This document shows, one piece after another, positions 53,602-62,419 of a DNA stretch of 64,000 nt (positions are counted from its first letter, which is position 1; each line of letters begins with the position of its first letter). The position numbers and the translations under genes are program-made. The notes under the pieces were generated by a model that made no database searches, was not told the origin of the DNA, and worked only from the letters and a program-made list of their open reading frames with translations. Source of the DNA: Caldicellulosiruptor kronotskyensis 2002 (GTDB lineage: Bacteria > Bacillota > Thermoanaerobacteria > Caldicellulosiruptorales > Caldicellulosiruptoraceae); assembly GCF_000166775.1 (NCBI RefSeq), contig NC_014720.1:1978501-2042500 (forward strand), in the 5' to 3' direction.

Positions 53602-55263
53602 TTAAGCTGTTTCGATATTTGCCGCATCGTGAAGACCAAACATTTCTATAGCCATCTCTCTTAGTTTATATTTTTGTACTTTTCCGTTTGCAGTTGTGGG
53701 AAACTCGCTAACAAACACAACGTATCGTGGCGTTTTGTGCCGTGAAAGATTTGCTTTTACAAACTCTTTTATCTCTTCCTCGCTTGCATAACACCCATCT
53801 TTGAGGATTATAAATGCAGCTATCTCTTCACCATAGACCTTATCTGGTACACCTACAACTTGCACATCTTTCACTGCCGGATGTGTATATAAAAACTCCT
53901 CTATTTCACGTGGATATATGTTTTCTCCACCTCTTATTATCATATCTTTGAGCCTACCAGTAATTCTTAAATATCCATTTTGGTCAATGTATCCTAAATC
54001 ACCTGTGTGAAGCCAACCATCCTCGTCGATGGCTTGTTTTGTTGCCTCTGGCATTTTGTAATACCCTCTCATAACGTTGTATCCCCTTGCACATATCTCG
54101 CCAATAACACCGTTTGGAACTTCTTTTTTAGTGTGGATATCCACAATTTTTACCTCTACACCTTCAAGTGGTTTTCCAACTGTAGACACCCTAAACTCAA
54201 GAGGGTCGTCAACCCTTGTCTGAGTTATTACAGGTGATGCCTCAGTTTGACCATATGCTATTGTAATCTCTTTCATGTGCATTTTTTCGATAACTTCTCT
54301 CATAACCTTGATAGGGCAAGGTGCTCCTGCCATTATACCAGTACGAAGAGAAGAAAAATCAAACTTATTAAATTCAGGATGCTGCAATATTGCAATAAAC
54401 ATTGTTGGCACACCATGTAAGCCTGTGCATCTTTCAAAGTGGACTGTCTCCATAACTTTAAGAGGATTGAAATGGTCAAGCGGCACCATGGTGGCACCAT
54501 TTGTCATACATGCACTTATACCCAATACAAGTCCAAAACAGTGGAAAAACGGCACAGGAATGCAAAGTCTATCCTTGTATGTTAGTTTCATACAATCTGC
54601 TATAGCGTTTGCATTGTTGAGAATATTTTTGTGTGTAAGCATAACACCTTTTGGAAATCCAGTGGTACCAGAAGTGTATTGCATATTTATTACTTCATCT
54701 GGCTCAAGGCTTTTTTGTCTTTGAATGAGATCCTCATCAGGGATATTCTCTCCAAGTTCAATTACCTCGTGCCAGTTGTATATTCCATTATGAGAGTCTT
54801 GCCCGATAAAAATTAGTCTTTTTAGATAAGGCAGATTAGGATTTTCAAGTTCTCCTTTTTTGCACACCTGAAGCTGAGGATTAAGTTTTTTAACAATCTC
54901 AAGATAATTTGAATCTTTAAATCCTTCTGTGAATATTAAAGTGGAACTGTCAGATTGTCTGAGAAGATACTCAAGCTCATATATCTTATAGTTGGTATTT
55001 ACAGTAACAAGCACTGCTCCAATCTTGGCTAAAGCAAAGATAGAAATAAGATATTCAAGCCTGTTCGTTGCCCATACAGCCACATGTTCTCCTTTTTGAA
55101 TCCCAATCGCCATAAACCCTTTTGCTGCATCATCAACCATTTTTTTGAACTGGGAATATGTAAGGTAAATCTTTTCATGATGGTAAATGACAGCGGGATT
55201 GTCAGCAAACTTTGTAGCTATCATATCAAAATAGTCTGGAATAGTCATTTCTATAAGAGACAT
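53602..55263 (-). CDS. AMP-forming acyl-CoA synthetase
   Basis: 553 aa ANL-superfamily enzyme that activates a fatty or other carboxylic acid to its CoA thioester. P-loop YTSGTTGFPKGVMLTHKN, AYGQTEASPV, GWLHTGDLGYIDQNGYLRITGRLKDMIIRGGENIYPREIEEF, and the catalytic Lys region GKVQKYKLREMA near the end. Related to FadD and 2-oxo/propionyl type synthetases; substrate not deducible. The ribosome site is GGGGG ten bases before the ATG. Confidence 0.92.
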   Translation of the reverse strand: MSLIEMTIPDYFDMIATKFADNPAVIYHHEKIYLTYSQFKKMVDDAAKGFMAIGIQKGEHVAVWATNRLEYLISIFALAKIGAVLVTVNTNYKIYELEYLLRQSDSSTLIFTEGFKDSNYLEIVKKLNPQLQVCKKGELENPNLPYLKRLIFIGQDSHNGIYNWHEVIELGENIPDEDLIQRQKSLEPDEVINMQYTSGTTGFPKGVMLTHKNILNNANAIADCMKLTYKDRLCIPVPFFHCFGLVLGISACMTNGATMVPLDHFNPLKVMETVHFERCTGLHGVPTMFIAILQHPEFNKFDFSSLRTGIMAGAPCPIKVMREVIEKMHMKEITIAYGQTEASPVITQTRVDDPLEFRVSTVGKPLEGVEVKIVDIHTKKEVPNGVIGEICARGYNVMRGYYKMPEATKQAIDEDGWLHTGDLGYIDQNGYLRITGRLKDMIIRGGENIYPREIEEFLYTHPAVKDVQVVGVPDKVYGEEIAAFIILKDGCYASEEEIKEFVKANLSRHKTPRYVVFVSEFPTTANGKVQKYKLREMAIEMFGLHDAANIETA

Positions 55264-55291
55264 TGAAACATTGCCCCCTTAAAAAATTTAC

Positions 55292-55325
55292 AAGCCTTTT
55301 ACCTTACTTTTAAGGTAAAAGGCTT
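55292..55325 (-). terminator. Terminator after sigG
   Basis: AAGCCTTTTACCTTA and TAAGGTAAAAGGCTT form a 15-bp stem with a 4-base loop (minus strand 55325-55311 with 55306-55292); GTAAATTTTTT follows. It ends the spoIIG-sigG transcript before the acyl-CoA synthetase gene. Confidence 0.83.
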
Positions 55326-55382
55326 TTTGTCAGTTTTAGATTATTATAAATTTTGAATGCATAAATTGTCAACAACAAAATC

Positions 55383-56150
55383 TTAAACATACTTTTTAAT
55401 ATGTCCTATTGCACTTTTTTCAATTCTTGAGACCTGTGCTTGAGAAATTCCTACAATTTTTGCTACCTCCATTTGGGTTTTTCCTTTATAATAACGCAAA
55501 TACAGAATTTCTTTTTCGCGCTTTGTAAGTTTCGAGAGAGCATCTTTGAGTGAAATCTCCTCAAGCCAAACACTTTCGCATGATTTGTGGTCACACAGTC
55601 TTTCCACAACATACATTGTATCAGTACTATCTTGAAACACTGGCTCATAAAGAGAGATTGGTTCTTGTATAGAATCAAGCGCAAAAACAAGATCTTCTTT
55701 AGTTATTGATAATTCTTTTGCTATCTCTTCTAATGTTGGTTCCTTCTGGTTTTTATTTATATACTTTTCCTTTATTTTTAAAGCTTTATAGGCTGTATCT
55801 TTCAAAGACCTCGAAATTCTCATAGAGTTATTATCCCTCAGATATCTTCTTATCTCCCCAATTATCATCGGCACTGCATAAGTCGAAAACTTTACATTCT
55901 GAGAAAGGTCAAAATTGTCAATTGCCTTTATAAGACCAATGCATCCTACCTGGAACAAATCGTCTAAATTCTCGCCCCTGTTTGCAAATTTTTGTACAAC
56001 GCTCAAAACAAGCCTCAAATTTCCTTCAATAAAAATTCTTCGTGCTTCTTTGTCTCCTTCTTTCATTCTTTTCAAAAGTTCAAGCTTTTCTTCATGGCTT
56101 AAAACGGGGAGTGTTGATGTATTCACACCACAAATTTCTACTTTGTTCAA
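55383..56150 (-). CDS. sigG: Forespore sigma factor SigG
   Basis: 255 aa sigma-70 family. MNKVEICGVNTSTLPVLSHEE is the SigG-specific N-terminus. Region 2 has GNLRLVLSVVQKFANRGENLDDLFQVGCIGLIKAIDNFDLSQNVKFSTYAVPMIIGEIRRYLRDNN, and region 4 ends with KGKTQMEVAKIVGISQAQVSRIEKSAIGHI. Late forespore gene expression. Start is TTG with GGAGG upstream. It lies directly after sigE with an 85-bp gap, as in Bacillus. Confidence 0.95.
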   Translation of the reverse strand: MNKVEICGVNTSTLPVLSHEEKLELLKRMKEGDKEARRIFIEGNLRLVLSVVQKFANRGENLDDLFQVGCIGLIKAIDNFDLSQNVKFSTYAVPMIIGEIRRYLRDNNSMRISRSLKDTAYKALKIKEKYINKNQKEPTLEEIAKELSITKEDLVFALDSIQEPISLYEPVFQDSTDTMYVVERLCDHKSCESVWLEEISLKDALSKLTKREKEILYLRYYKGKTQMEVAKIVGISQAQVSRIEKSAIGHIKKYV

Positions 56151-56235
56151 TTTAATTACCTCCCCCTTTTTTTACTTTACACTATGGTTATTATTAACCT
56201 TGGGGAAGGTAATTATTCTAAAATAGATTTCTATA

Positions 56236-56970
56236 TTATATAATTTTTGCCAGTTCTTTTTTTAGTCTTGTTATAATCTTTTTTTCCAAGCGCGAGATAT
56301 AACTTTGTGATATCCCCAGCATATCTGCAACCTCTTTTTGTGTTTTTTCTCCACCATCTCCAAATCCAAACCTCAGTTCAACAATCCTTTTTTCTCTTGA
56401 CGGAAGTTTTTGAATTGCTCGTAAAAGTGCTTCTCTCTCCACACTACTCTCAATCCTGTTATAAATTTCTTCTGTATCAGTTCCCAGAACATCAGAAAGT
56501 AAAAGCTCATTGCCATCCCAATCTACATTTAGTGGCTCGTCTATCGACAACTCAAGCTTTTTGTTTGAATTTCGTCTTAAAAACATCAAAATTTCATTTT
56601 CAATACATTTTGAAGCATAAGTAGCAAGTTTTATATTCTTGTTTGGATTATATGTATTTATTGCTTTAATCAAACCTATTGTGCCTATTGAAACAAGGTC
56701 TTCAAGATTAATCTTTGTATTTTCAAACCTTCTAGCAATGTAGACAACCAACCTCAAATTCCTTTCTACTAAAATCTTTTTTAATTCTTCTTTCCCTTGG
56801 TAATGAATCTTGTATAAAATCTGGGCTTCTTCGTCAGGTGTAAGCGGCGGCGGAAGAGTATCACATCCACCAATATAGAAAATCTCCATTACCTGATTTT
56901 TTGAAAGTTTAAAACCAAGTTTTTTAAATATTTTTAATACATATTGCAAAATATTAGAATCAAGTTTCAT
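56236..56970 (-). CDS. sigE: Mother-cell sigma factor SigE (pro-form)
   Basis: 244 aa. The first ~30 residues ([15 protein letters not shown] then [17 protein letters not shown]) match the pro-sequence and cleavage region of pro-SigE; the active factor begins near YIGG. Region 2 [51 protein letters not shown] and region 4 [25 protein letters not shown] follow. AGGAGGAG precedes the ATG. It pairs with SpoIIGA, the processing protease. Confidence 0.95.
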   Translation of the reverse strand: MKLDSNILQYVLKIFKKLGFKLSKNQVMEIFYIGGCDTLPPPLTPDEEAQILYKIHYQGKEELKKILVERNLRLVVYIARRFENTKINLEDLVSIGTIGLIKAINTYNPNKNIKLATYASKCIENEILMFLRRNSNKKLELSIDEPLNVDWDGNELLLSDVLGTDTEEIYNRIESSVEREALLRAIQKLPSREKRIVELRFGFGDGGEKTQKEVADMLGISQSYISRLEKKIITRLKKELAKII

Positions 56971-56992
56971 AAAATCACTCCTCCTTTAAGAA

Positions 56993-57826
56993 TCAAATTA
57001 AATCAGGACCAAGAAGTGCCGAGTATCTGTTTGAAATTTTTTTGTCATACAAGGCAATCGCTACATCTTTCCTTACCCATGTATTTTTGTTTTCTGAAAC
57101 ATAAAACTCATCAGGTATAACTCCTACCAAAACCCCATGTTCCTGCCCAATTGAATTGTAAGGTATCAAAACAATTCTGCTACCAAAAGTTTTTTGAAGC
57201 TTCTCAAGGTCCTTGGAAGATATGTCTTTTGCCTCTTCTTCCATTCCAAGTAGCTTTTTTTCAACAATTACAACAGGTTTGCCTGAAAAAGGTTCTTTTA
57301 AGTTATTGCCTGTATCTATATATCCTACACAGCTATACTCTAATTGATTTATCTTGAATCTTATATACCTAATGAGTGAATCTTTGTAAACCTTTTTGAT
57401 TATAAGTTCATATGATAATTTGAACACAATTAGTGAAATGCCAAGTGCAAGTAGAACATTTTTTAGTTTTAGCTGAACAGAGTATTCAATACTATTTTCC
57501 GAAATGTAATAAAGAAAAAATCCCATTCCCCCAAACATGATTGTAACAAGGTAAAAACTAAGAAACTGTCTAATAAATCCATAAAAATTTTTCGGCGAAA
57601 AGGTAAGATATACAAAGAAAGCCGAAACAATTATTTTCCCAATTGGAGAATATAATAACTGTAAAGGCTGATAAAATTGAAATAGTGAATAAAAAGCTCC
57701 AAGTATGCTTACAAGTAAAATCTTAAAACTGTTCACATTGGCTTTAAGTAAATATGATGTTGCAAGTAGAATAAAATAATTTATAACTAAATTTTCCAAT
57801 ATATATATATCTGCATAAATAATCAT
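56993..57826 (-). CDS. spoIIGA: Sigma-E processing protease SpoIIGA
   Basis: 277 aa membrane aspartic protease that cleaves pro-SigE after a signal from the forespore. Five hydrophobic segments occupy ~1-150; the C-terminal protease domain has the catalytic CVGYIDTGNNLKEPFSGKPVVIVEK (DTG), LIPYNSIGQEHGVLVGVIPDE and IALYDKKIS. A weak ribosome site precedes the ATG at 57826. It heads the spoIIGA-sigE-sigG cluster. Confidence 0.93.
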   Translation of the reverse strand: MIIYADIYILENLVINYFILLATSYLLKANVNSFKILLVSILGAFYSLFQFYQPLQLLYSPIGKIIVSAFFVYLTFSPKNFYGFIRQFLSFYLVTIMFGGMGFFLYYISENSIEYSVQLKLKNVLLALGISLIVFKLSYELIIKKVYKDSLIRYIRFKINQLEYSCVGYIDTGNNLKEPFSGKPVVIVEKKLLGMEEEAKDISSKDLEKLQKTFGSRIVLIPYNSIGQEHGVLVGVIPDEFYVSENKNTWVRKDVAIALYDKKISNRYSALLGPDLI

Positions 57827-57874
57827 CTTATTCTATCAACTCTTTATCCTCAAAATAGGCACCTCTAAGTAATA

Positions 57875-57907
57875 ATTATATTCCTGAAAAGGGTAAAATT
57901 ATGTCAA
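57875..57907 (-). promoter_or_regulatory. spoIIG promoter: wide-spaced sigma-A type with Spo0A box
   Basis: Minus strand TTGACA (57907-57902) and TATAAT (57880-57875) with a 21-bp spacer. The Bacillus subtilis spoIIG promoter, uniquely, has perfect-looking hexamers 22 bp apart and needs Spo0A to fire. TTTTGACATA around the -35 resembles a 0A box (inverse of TGTCGAA). Start near 57868, ~40 bases before spoIIGA. Confidence 0.78.
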
Positions 57908-58044
57908 AATAGTTTCAATTGTTTCCTTAGTAAAAAACAATTTTCTAACAATTTTTTGCAAAAAATAAATTCTTAATTGTTTTATACCCATCGCAATTGT
58001 GTATTTATAAAATAAAAGAATTTTTTATTAAAGAGTACTTTAAA
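57908..58044. other. Intergenic region upstream of the spoIIG promoter
   Basis: AT-rich stretch between the spoIIG promoter and the ftsZ terminator. It holds an AACAATTG-type direct repetition on the minus strand (AATTGTTAG, AAATTGTTTTTT, AACAATTGAAAC), which might be regulator contact sites. No gene or RNA is seen. Confidence 0.4.
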
Positions 58045-58086
58045 GCAAAAAGGGACTACCCAGCAAAAAGATAACTGGATAGCCCC
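58045..58086 (-). terminator. Terminator of the dcw/ftsZ transcript
   Basis: GGGGCTATCCAG and CTGGGTAGTCCC (minus strand 58086-58075 with 58063-58052) pair with two small mismatches, then TTTTTGC. It separates ftsZ from the spoIIG genes. Confidence 0.85.
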
Positions 58087-58126
58087 TTAATCGTATAATG
58101 TATAATTTTTTGTATGTTACTCTCTT

Positions 58127-59209
58127 TTACTTCTTATTTTTCAAAAATATAGGGATTTCAAATATATCATCATCTTGGAACAGATTTTGGAGATTGCCCA
58201 TTTTTTGCATCGAGGCTTTATTTACCTGGGCAGATGACGACTCTTCATTGGTTGTGTCAAACCCTGTTGCAATGACAGTAACTTGAACCTCGTCTTTCAT
58301 TTCTTCATTGAAAACAATACCCATTATAAAGTTGACATTCTCATCAGCTTCGGAAGAAATAAGCTCGTTTGCTCTTTCAATTTCGTCAAGCATAAGTTCT
58401 TCTGGATTTCCCGTGTAGTTTACAAGAACACCTTTCGCACCTTTTATTGAAGTCTCAAGAAGCGGGCTGTTGATTGCTTGCTCTAAAGCTTTGAGTACTT
58501 TTTCATCGCCTTTTGCCTTGCCTATTCCCATGTGAGCATATCCCTTATTCATCATGATAGCTTTCACATCTGCAAAGTCCACATTTATTAACCCAGCATT
58601 CAATATAATATCAGAAATTCCCTGAACACCCTGTCTTAGCACATCATCAGCCATTCTGAATGCATCTGAAATTTTAAGGCTCTTATTAGTCGAAAGCATA
58701 AAGAGTCTATCGTTTGGCACAATAATTATTGTGTCAACAATCTTTTTCAGCTCTTCTATTCCTTTTTCTGCGTTAATTCTTCGTTTCGCACCCTCACTTT
58801 TAAACGGTCTTGTAACAACAGCAACAGTTAATATCCCCAGCTCTTTTGCAATCTCAGCAACAACAGGTGAAGCACCCGTACCGGTCCCACCACCCATTCC
58901 TGCTGTAATAAATACCATGTCTGCTCCTTTTAACACCTGCGCTATATCCTCTTTACTCTCCTCTGCAGCTTTTCTTCCAATCTCCGGGTCTGCCCCCGCT
59001 CCAAGTCCTTTTGTAATCTTCTCACCTATCTGAATCTTATAATGTGCCTTTGAACGCTGAAGAGCTTGCTTGTCGGTGTTAACTGCTATGAACTCTACTC
59101 CTGACACACCAACGTCAATCATTCTATTTACCGCATTGTTTCCTGCGCCACCAACACCAATAACTTTCAATTGTGCAACAGTCATTTTTTCTGTGTCAAA
59201 ACTAATCAT
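58127..59209 (-). CDS. ftsZ: Cell division protein FtsZ
   Basis: 360 aa tubulin-like GTPase forming the division ring. [16 protein letters not shown], the tubulin signature [39 protein letters not shown] and [22 protein letters not shown] are present; the C-terminal peptide [13 protein letters not shown] is recognisable (binding site for FtsA, SepF or ZipA-type partners). GGAGG precedes the ATG. It overlaps the sbp stop by 4 bp. Confidence 0.98.
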   Translation of the reverse strand: MISFDTEKMTVAQLKVIGVGGAGNNAVNRMIDVGVSGVEFIAVNTDKQALQRSKAHYKIQIGEKITKGLGAGADPEIGRKAAEESKEDIAQVLKGADMVFITAGMGGGTGTGASPVVAEIAKELGILTVAVVTRPFKSEGAKRRINAEKGIEELKKIVDTIIIVPNDRLFMLSTNKSLKISDAFRMADDVLRQGVQGISDIILNAGLINVDFADVKAIMMNKGYAHMGIGKAKGDEKVLKALEQAINSPLLETSIKGAKGVLVNYTGNPEELMLDEIERANELISSEADENVNFIMGIVFNEEMKDEVQVTVIATGFDTTNEESSSAQVNKASMQKMGNLQNLFQDDDIFEIPIFLKNKK

Positions 59210-59568
59210 TGGTTTTTCTCCTCCTTAGAAAAACTCTTGTTTTTTATCAAAATACTTCTTCGCATCTCCCCAAAATTTTGAAAAATCCTAACACCAAAAG
59301 CCACAACCGCTGCCTGGTACAGCGGAATGCCAAGCATGTCACCCATGTAGGCAAGAAGCATGGCTATGAGAGTGTTGCCCACAAACCCTGAAATAAATAT
59401 GTCAATCTTAAAATCACCCTTTAGATTTGACTTTAAAGCACCAAATATGGAATCAAGTGCTGCAAGAAGACCAACTGCAACATAAGATGAATAATCCTGA
59501 GGAATACTTATTGGAATAAAAAGTCCTATCAATATTCCAACCAAAAGAGCAATTACAAGTACTATCAT
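59206..59568 (-). CDS. sbp: Small basic protein family (Sbp, DUF1290)
   Basis: ~120 aa with four hydrophobic segments ([76 protein letters not shown]). The gene normally sits between DUF881 genes and ftsA/ftsZ. Function unknown, possibly envelope/division-related. ATG at 59568 is preferred (MIVLVIALL), lying just after the DUF881 stop; a GTG start seven codons earlier is possible. Confidence 0.9.
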   Translation of the reverse strand: MIVLVIALLVGILIGLFIPISIPQDYSSYVAVGLLAALDSIFGALKSNLKGDFKIDIFISGFVGNTLIAMLLAYMGDMLGIPLYQAAVVAFGVRIFQNFGEMRRSILIKNKSFSKEEKNQ

Positions 59569-59575
59569 CTTTTCA

Positions 59576-60319
59576 TCAGCTTCCTTCACTTCTTATCTTT
59601 GCGTAGTTGAATCTTAAGCTTCCAGTATAACGTGGAATCACAACTTTTGAAGCTTCTTCAATCTTAACCTCTATAGAAAATTCCTTCAAAAGATCTATGA
59701 TACCTCCCCGCATCTCAAGAGAATTTTTAAGAATCTTAGGGTCACCGATTGCCTTTATTATGTACGGGGCAGAATACCTTGTGTTGTTTATACTAATGGT
59801 CGGCCCTGCACATCTTATCTCGGTTGTTGAAACCAATCTCTGGTCATTTATCGCTATTGCTTCAGCTCCTGCTGCCCGAAGTTCGTTTATAACCTGTAAA
59901 ATGTCAGAGTCATGTAGCAGAAAACTGTTCGGATCAACATTGGGCTGGGTAGGCATTTTGCTGTCATCAAGTGTAATAATTATACCTGGTCCTTCTACAT
60001 CCGTAAGCCCTGCTAAAATCTTGACTTTGTCAAGCTCCTCTTTCAAAAGCTCGGTTGTTTTGCTAATACTTGCTGCTGAGTCCTGATATTCTTTGATTTT
60101 TTTCTCATAATCATAAATCTGCTGGCGAAGACCTACATTTTCTTCTCTAAGCTTGTTTATCTGTTCAGCAAGTTCAATGGCTCTTGCTTTTTCTAAATTT
60201 TTCAATTCATTGCTCTGTCTAACACTTTTAATTTGCATTGACATTAAAATCCCTAAAACCAGTAGCAAAATAGCAATGGCAACCTGTCCACCCGTCGGTT
60301 TTTTAATCTTTACCTTCAT
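59576..60319 (-). CDS. DUF881-family protein (YlxW/YlxX-like)
   Basis: 247 aa. Short cytoplasmic basic start, one transmembrane helix (~13-30), coiled coil ~38-95 (LEKARAIELAEQINKLREENVGLRQQI..), then the DUF881 domain with DVEGPGIIITLDDS, LLHDSDILQVINELRAAGAEAIAINDQRLVSTTEIRCAGPTISIN. Always found near ftsQ-ftsZ in Firmicutes; proposed divisome link, not proven. Confidence 0.92.
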   Translation of the reverse strand: MKVKIKKPTGGQVAIAILLLVLGILMSMQIKSVRQSNELKNLEKARAIELAEQINKLREENVGLRQQIYDYEKKIKEYQDSAASISKTTELLKEELDKVKILAGLTDVEGPGIIITLDDSKMPTQPNVDPNSFLLHDSDILQVINELRAAGAEAIAINDQRLVSTTEIRCAGPTISINNTRYSAPYIIKAIGDPKILKNSLEMRGGIIDLLKEFSIEVKIEEASKVVIPRYTGSLRFNYAKIRSEGS

Positions 60320-60325
60320 ATTCTT

Positions 60326-61060
60326 TCAATTGTCCTCCCCAGTATCTGGACTGAATGTGGCAATACCATTAGAATTTAGTGTAATAATCCCTTCAACATT
60401 TTTTGGCAATTTATCATATACACTTTTCAAAAGTCTTAATTTGTAATCTATATCTGACCCGTCTCCAAGTTTTATAGTTAGCTTGCCCATTTTAAGTTGA
60501 AGGTCGCTGACATTTTTTAAAAGCAAAATGATCTTTTCTATTTTAAAAACCTTTAGCGCATTAAAACGTAAAAGACTCTCAGCTACATCAATTGCCCTCT
60601 GCAAAAGTACTTCATCTGTGACCACAATTTTCTTGCCAACTGCTGCTTGAGTTACTTTAAGCCCTTCGAACACAATCGAATTTTGTGGTAAATCTCCTTC
60701 TATTCTTATTACATACCCTTTTTTGTCGATTTCTATATACGAATTTAAATATTTTATAAGACCAACTGTCCTTTTTTCGTTCACATATATTAAAAGGGTA
60801 TCGGGTAGCTTTCTTTTTATTACAACATCTTCTATTTCCGGATTTTCCAAAAACTTTTGTTTAAGCTCTTTTGTGTTCACACTCAATATGTTCTGGTTTT
60901 GATATTGCTGTATTATTTTTATAATATCATTTTTTTTAACTCTTTGCAAATTATGTATACTGAAATTTTTCACATCAAAGTAGTCCAAATTAAAAATAAA
61001 AAGAGAAAATACAACTCCTAACATTAATAATACACTAATCTTTACACTCAATCTACCCAT
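60326..61060 (-). CDS. ftsQ: Cell division protein FtsQ/DivIB
   Basis: ~244 aa. Short cytoplasmic start, one transmembrane helix (~7-27), the POTRA domain (FDVKNFSIHNLQRVKKNDIIKIIQQY ... NPEIEDVVIKRKLPDTLLIYVNEKRTV), and the beta domain with YIEIDKKGYVI. It links the division ring to FtsB/FtsL and peptidoglycan synthases. The ATG at 61060 is chosen; a GTG (61078) overlapping the murA end is also possible. Confidence 0.85.
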   Translation of the reverse strand: MGRLSVKISVLLMLGVVFSLFIFNLDYFDVKNFSIHNLQRVKKNDIIKIIQQYQNQNILSVNTKELKQKFLENPEIEDVVIKRKLPDTLLIYVNEKRTVGLIKYLNSYIEIDKKGYVIRIEGDLPQNSIVFEGLKVTQAAVGKKIVVTDEVLLQRAIDVAESLLRFNALKVFKIEKIILLLKNVSDLQLKMGKLTIKLGDGSDIDYKLRLLKSVYDKLPKNVEGIITLNSNGIATFSPDTGEDN

Positions 61061-61070
61061 TTTTAAATAT

Positions 61071-62339
61071 TCACTCACCTTTTTCTCTGAGAATCTTTGC
61101 TCCAAGCAATGAGTATTTTTCTTCTATTTTCTCGTATCCCCTGTCGATATAGTCTGCATCCATAACCTCTGTTACCCCTTGAGCAGAAAGCCCCGCTATA
61201 AAAAGTGCTGCACCACCTCTCAAATCACGTGCAAAAACCTTACAACCTCTTAACTTCTCAACACCGTTTATAACTGCAATATCCTTTTCAACATGTATAT
61301 CAGCACCCATTTTGACAAGTTCGGGTACGTGTTTGAACCTGTTTTCAAAGATGGTTTCTTTGATTATTGTAACTCCGCTTGCTACTGCAAACGCACTGCA
61401 AACAGGAGCCTGAAGGTCTGTGGGAAAACCAGGATAATAATGTGTGGTTATCCGCAAACCGCCTTTTAATCTTCCTTCTTTCTTTATCCAAATTTCATTC
61501 TTTGACTCTTTAATTTTACATCCCGAACCTTTGAGAATATGCAATATTGAATCTAAATGTCTTGGAAATACACTTTTTAAAACTACTTCTTTCCCGCACG
61601 CAGCAACTGCACACAGGTACGTCCCTGCTACAATTCTATCAGGAATAACCTTGTGAATTACCTCTTCACTATTTAACCTTTTCACACCCTCAATCTTAAT
61701 TATATGTGTACCTGCACCTTTTATCTTTGCACCAAGCTTATTTAAAAAATGACAAAGGTCAACTATCTCTGGTTCTTTTGCCGCATTTTTTATTACTACT
61801 TCACCGTCACAAAATATGGAAGCAAGAATTATATTTTCTGTTGCTCCAACTGAGGGAATTGGCAAAAATATTTCACTACCTTTAATTCTATCACAGCGAC
61901 ACATTATTCTATTATTATTTTCAAATACCTCTATTCCAAGCTGTCTAAAAGCTGAGATGTGAAGGTCAATTGGTCTTTGCCCTATCTCACACCCCCCTGG
62001 ATGATTAGATAACTCTACTCTTCTGAACTTGCTCAATAGTGCTCCCATAAAAAGTACACTTGACCGCATAAGCTTTGCATATTCTGGTGGAATGGTAAAT
62101 CTTCCAATTGAACTACTATCTACCACCACCGTATTGTTTTCAAATAATACATTACACCCAAGATACTTTAGAATCTCTATGGTATGTTTTACATCAACAA
62201 TATCAGGTACATTTGTAATAATAACTTTATTTTGAGCTAAAATAGAAGCCGTCAATATGGGAAGTGCTGCATTTTTTGCACCTTCAACCTCAATTTCTCC
62301 CATGAGGCTTGCCGGACCATATATGATAAGTTTTTGCAT
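61071..62339 (-). CDS. murA: UDP-N-acetylglucosamine 1-carboxyvinyltransferase
   Basis: 422 aa from ATG 62339 (MQKLIIYGPASLMGEIEVEGAKNAALPIL), first committed step of peptidoglycan synthesis. The catalytic Cys is in HPGGCEIGQRPIDLHI, so the fosfomycin target residue is intact. TTHYYPGFPTDLQAP and DLRGGAALFIAGLSAQGVTEVMDADYIDRGYE are the domain-2 and C-terminal signatures. GGAAG precedes the start; the reading frame extends 20 codons further without a good site. Confidence 0.95.
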   Translation of the reverse strand: MQKLIIYGPASLMGEIEVEGAKNAALPILTASILAQNKVIITNVPDIVDVKHTIEILKYLGCNVLFENNTVVVDSSSIGRFTIPPEYAKLMRSSVLFMGALLSKFRRVELSNHPGGCEIGQRPIDLHISAFRQLGIEVFENNNRIMCRCDRIKGSEIFLPIPSVGATENIILASIFCDGEVVIKNAAKEPEIVDLCHFLNKLGAKIKGAGTHIIKIEGVKRLNSEEVIHKVIPDRIVAGTYLCAVAACGKEVVLKSVFPRHLDSILHILKGSGCKIKESKNEIWIKKEGRLKGGLRITTHYYPGFPTDLQAPVCSAFAVASGVTIIKETIFENRFKHVPELVKMGADIHVEKDIAVINGVEKLRGCKVFARDLRGGAALFIAGLSAQGVTEVMDADYIDRGYEKIEEKYSLLGAKILREKGE

Positions 62340-62419
62340 TTTTACTTCCAAACTTTTATTTAGCAAACCGTCGCATATTATTTTATTCTCAAACTGCATT
62401 GACTGTTACAAAAAACTTA

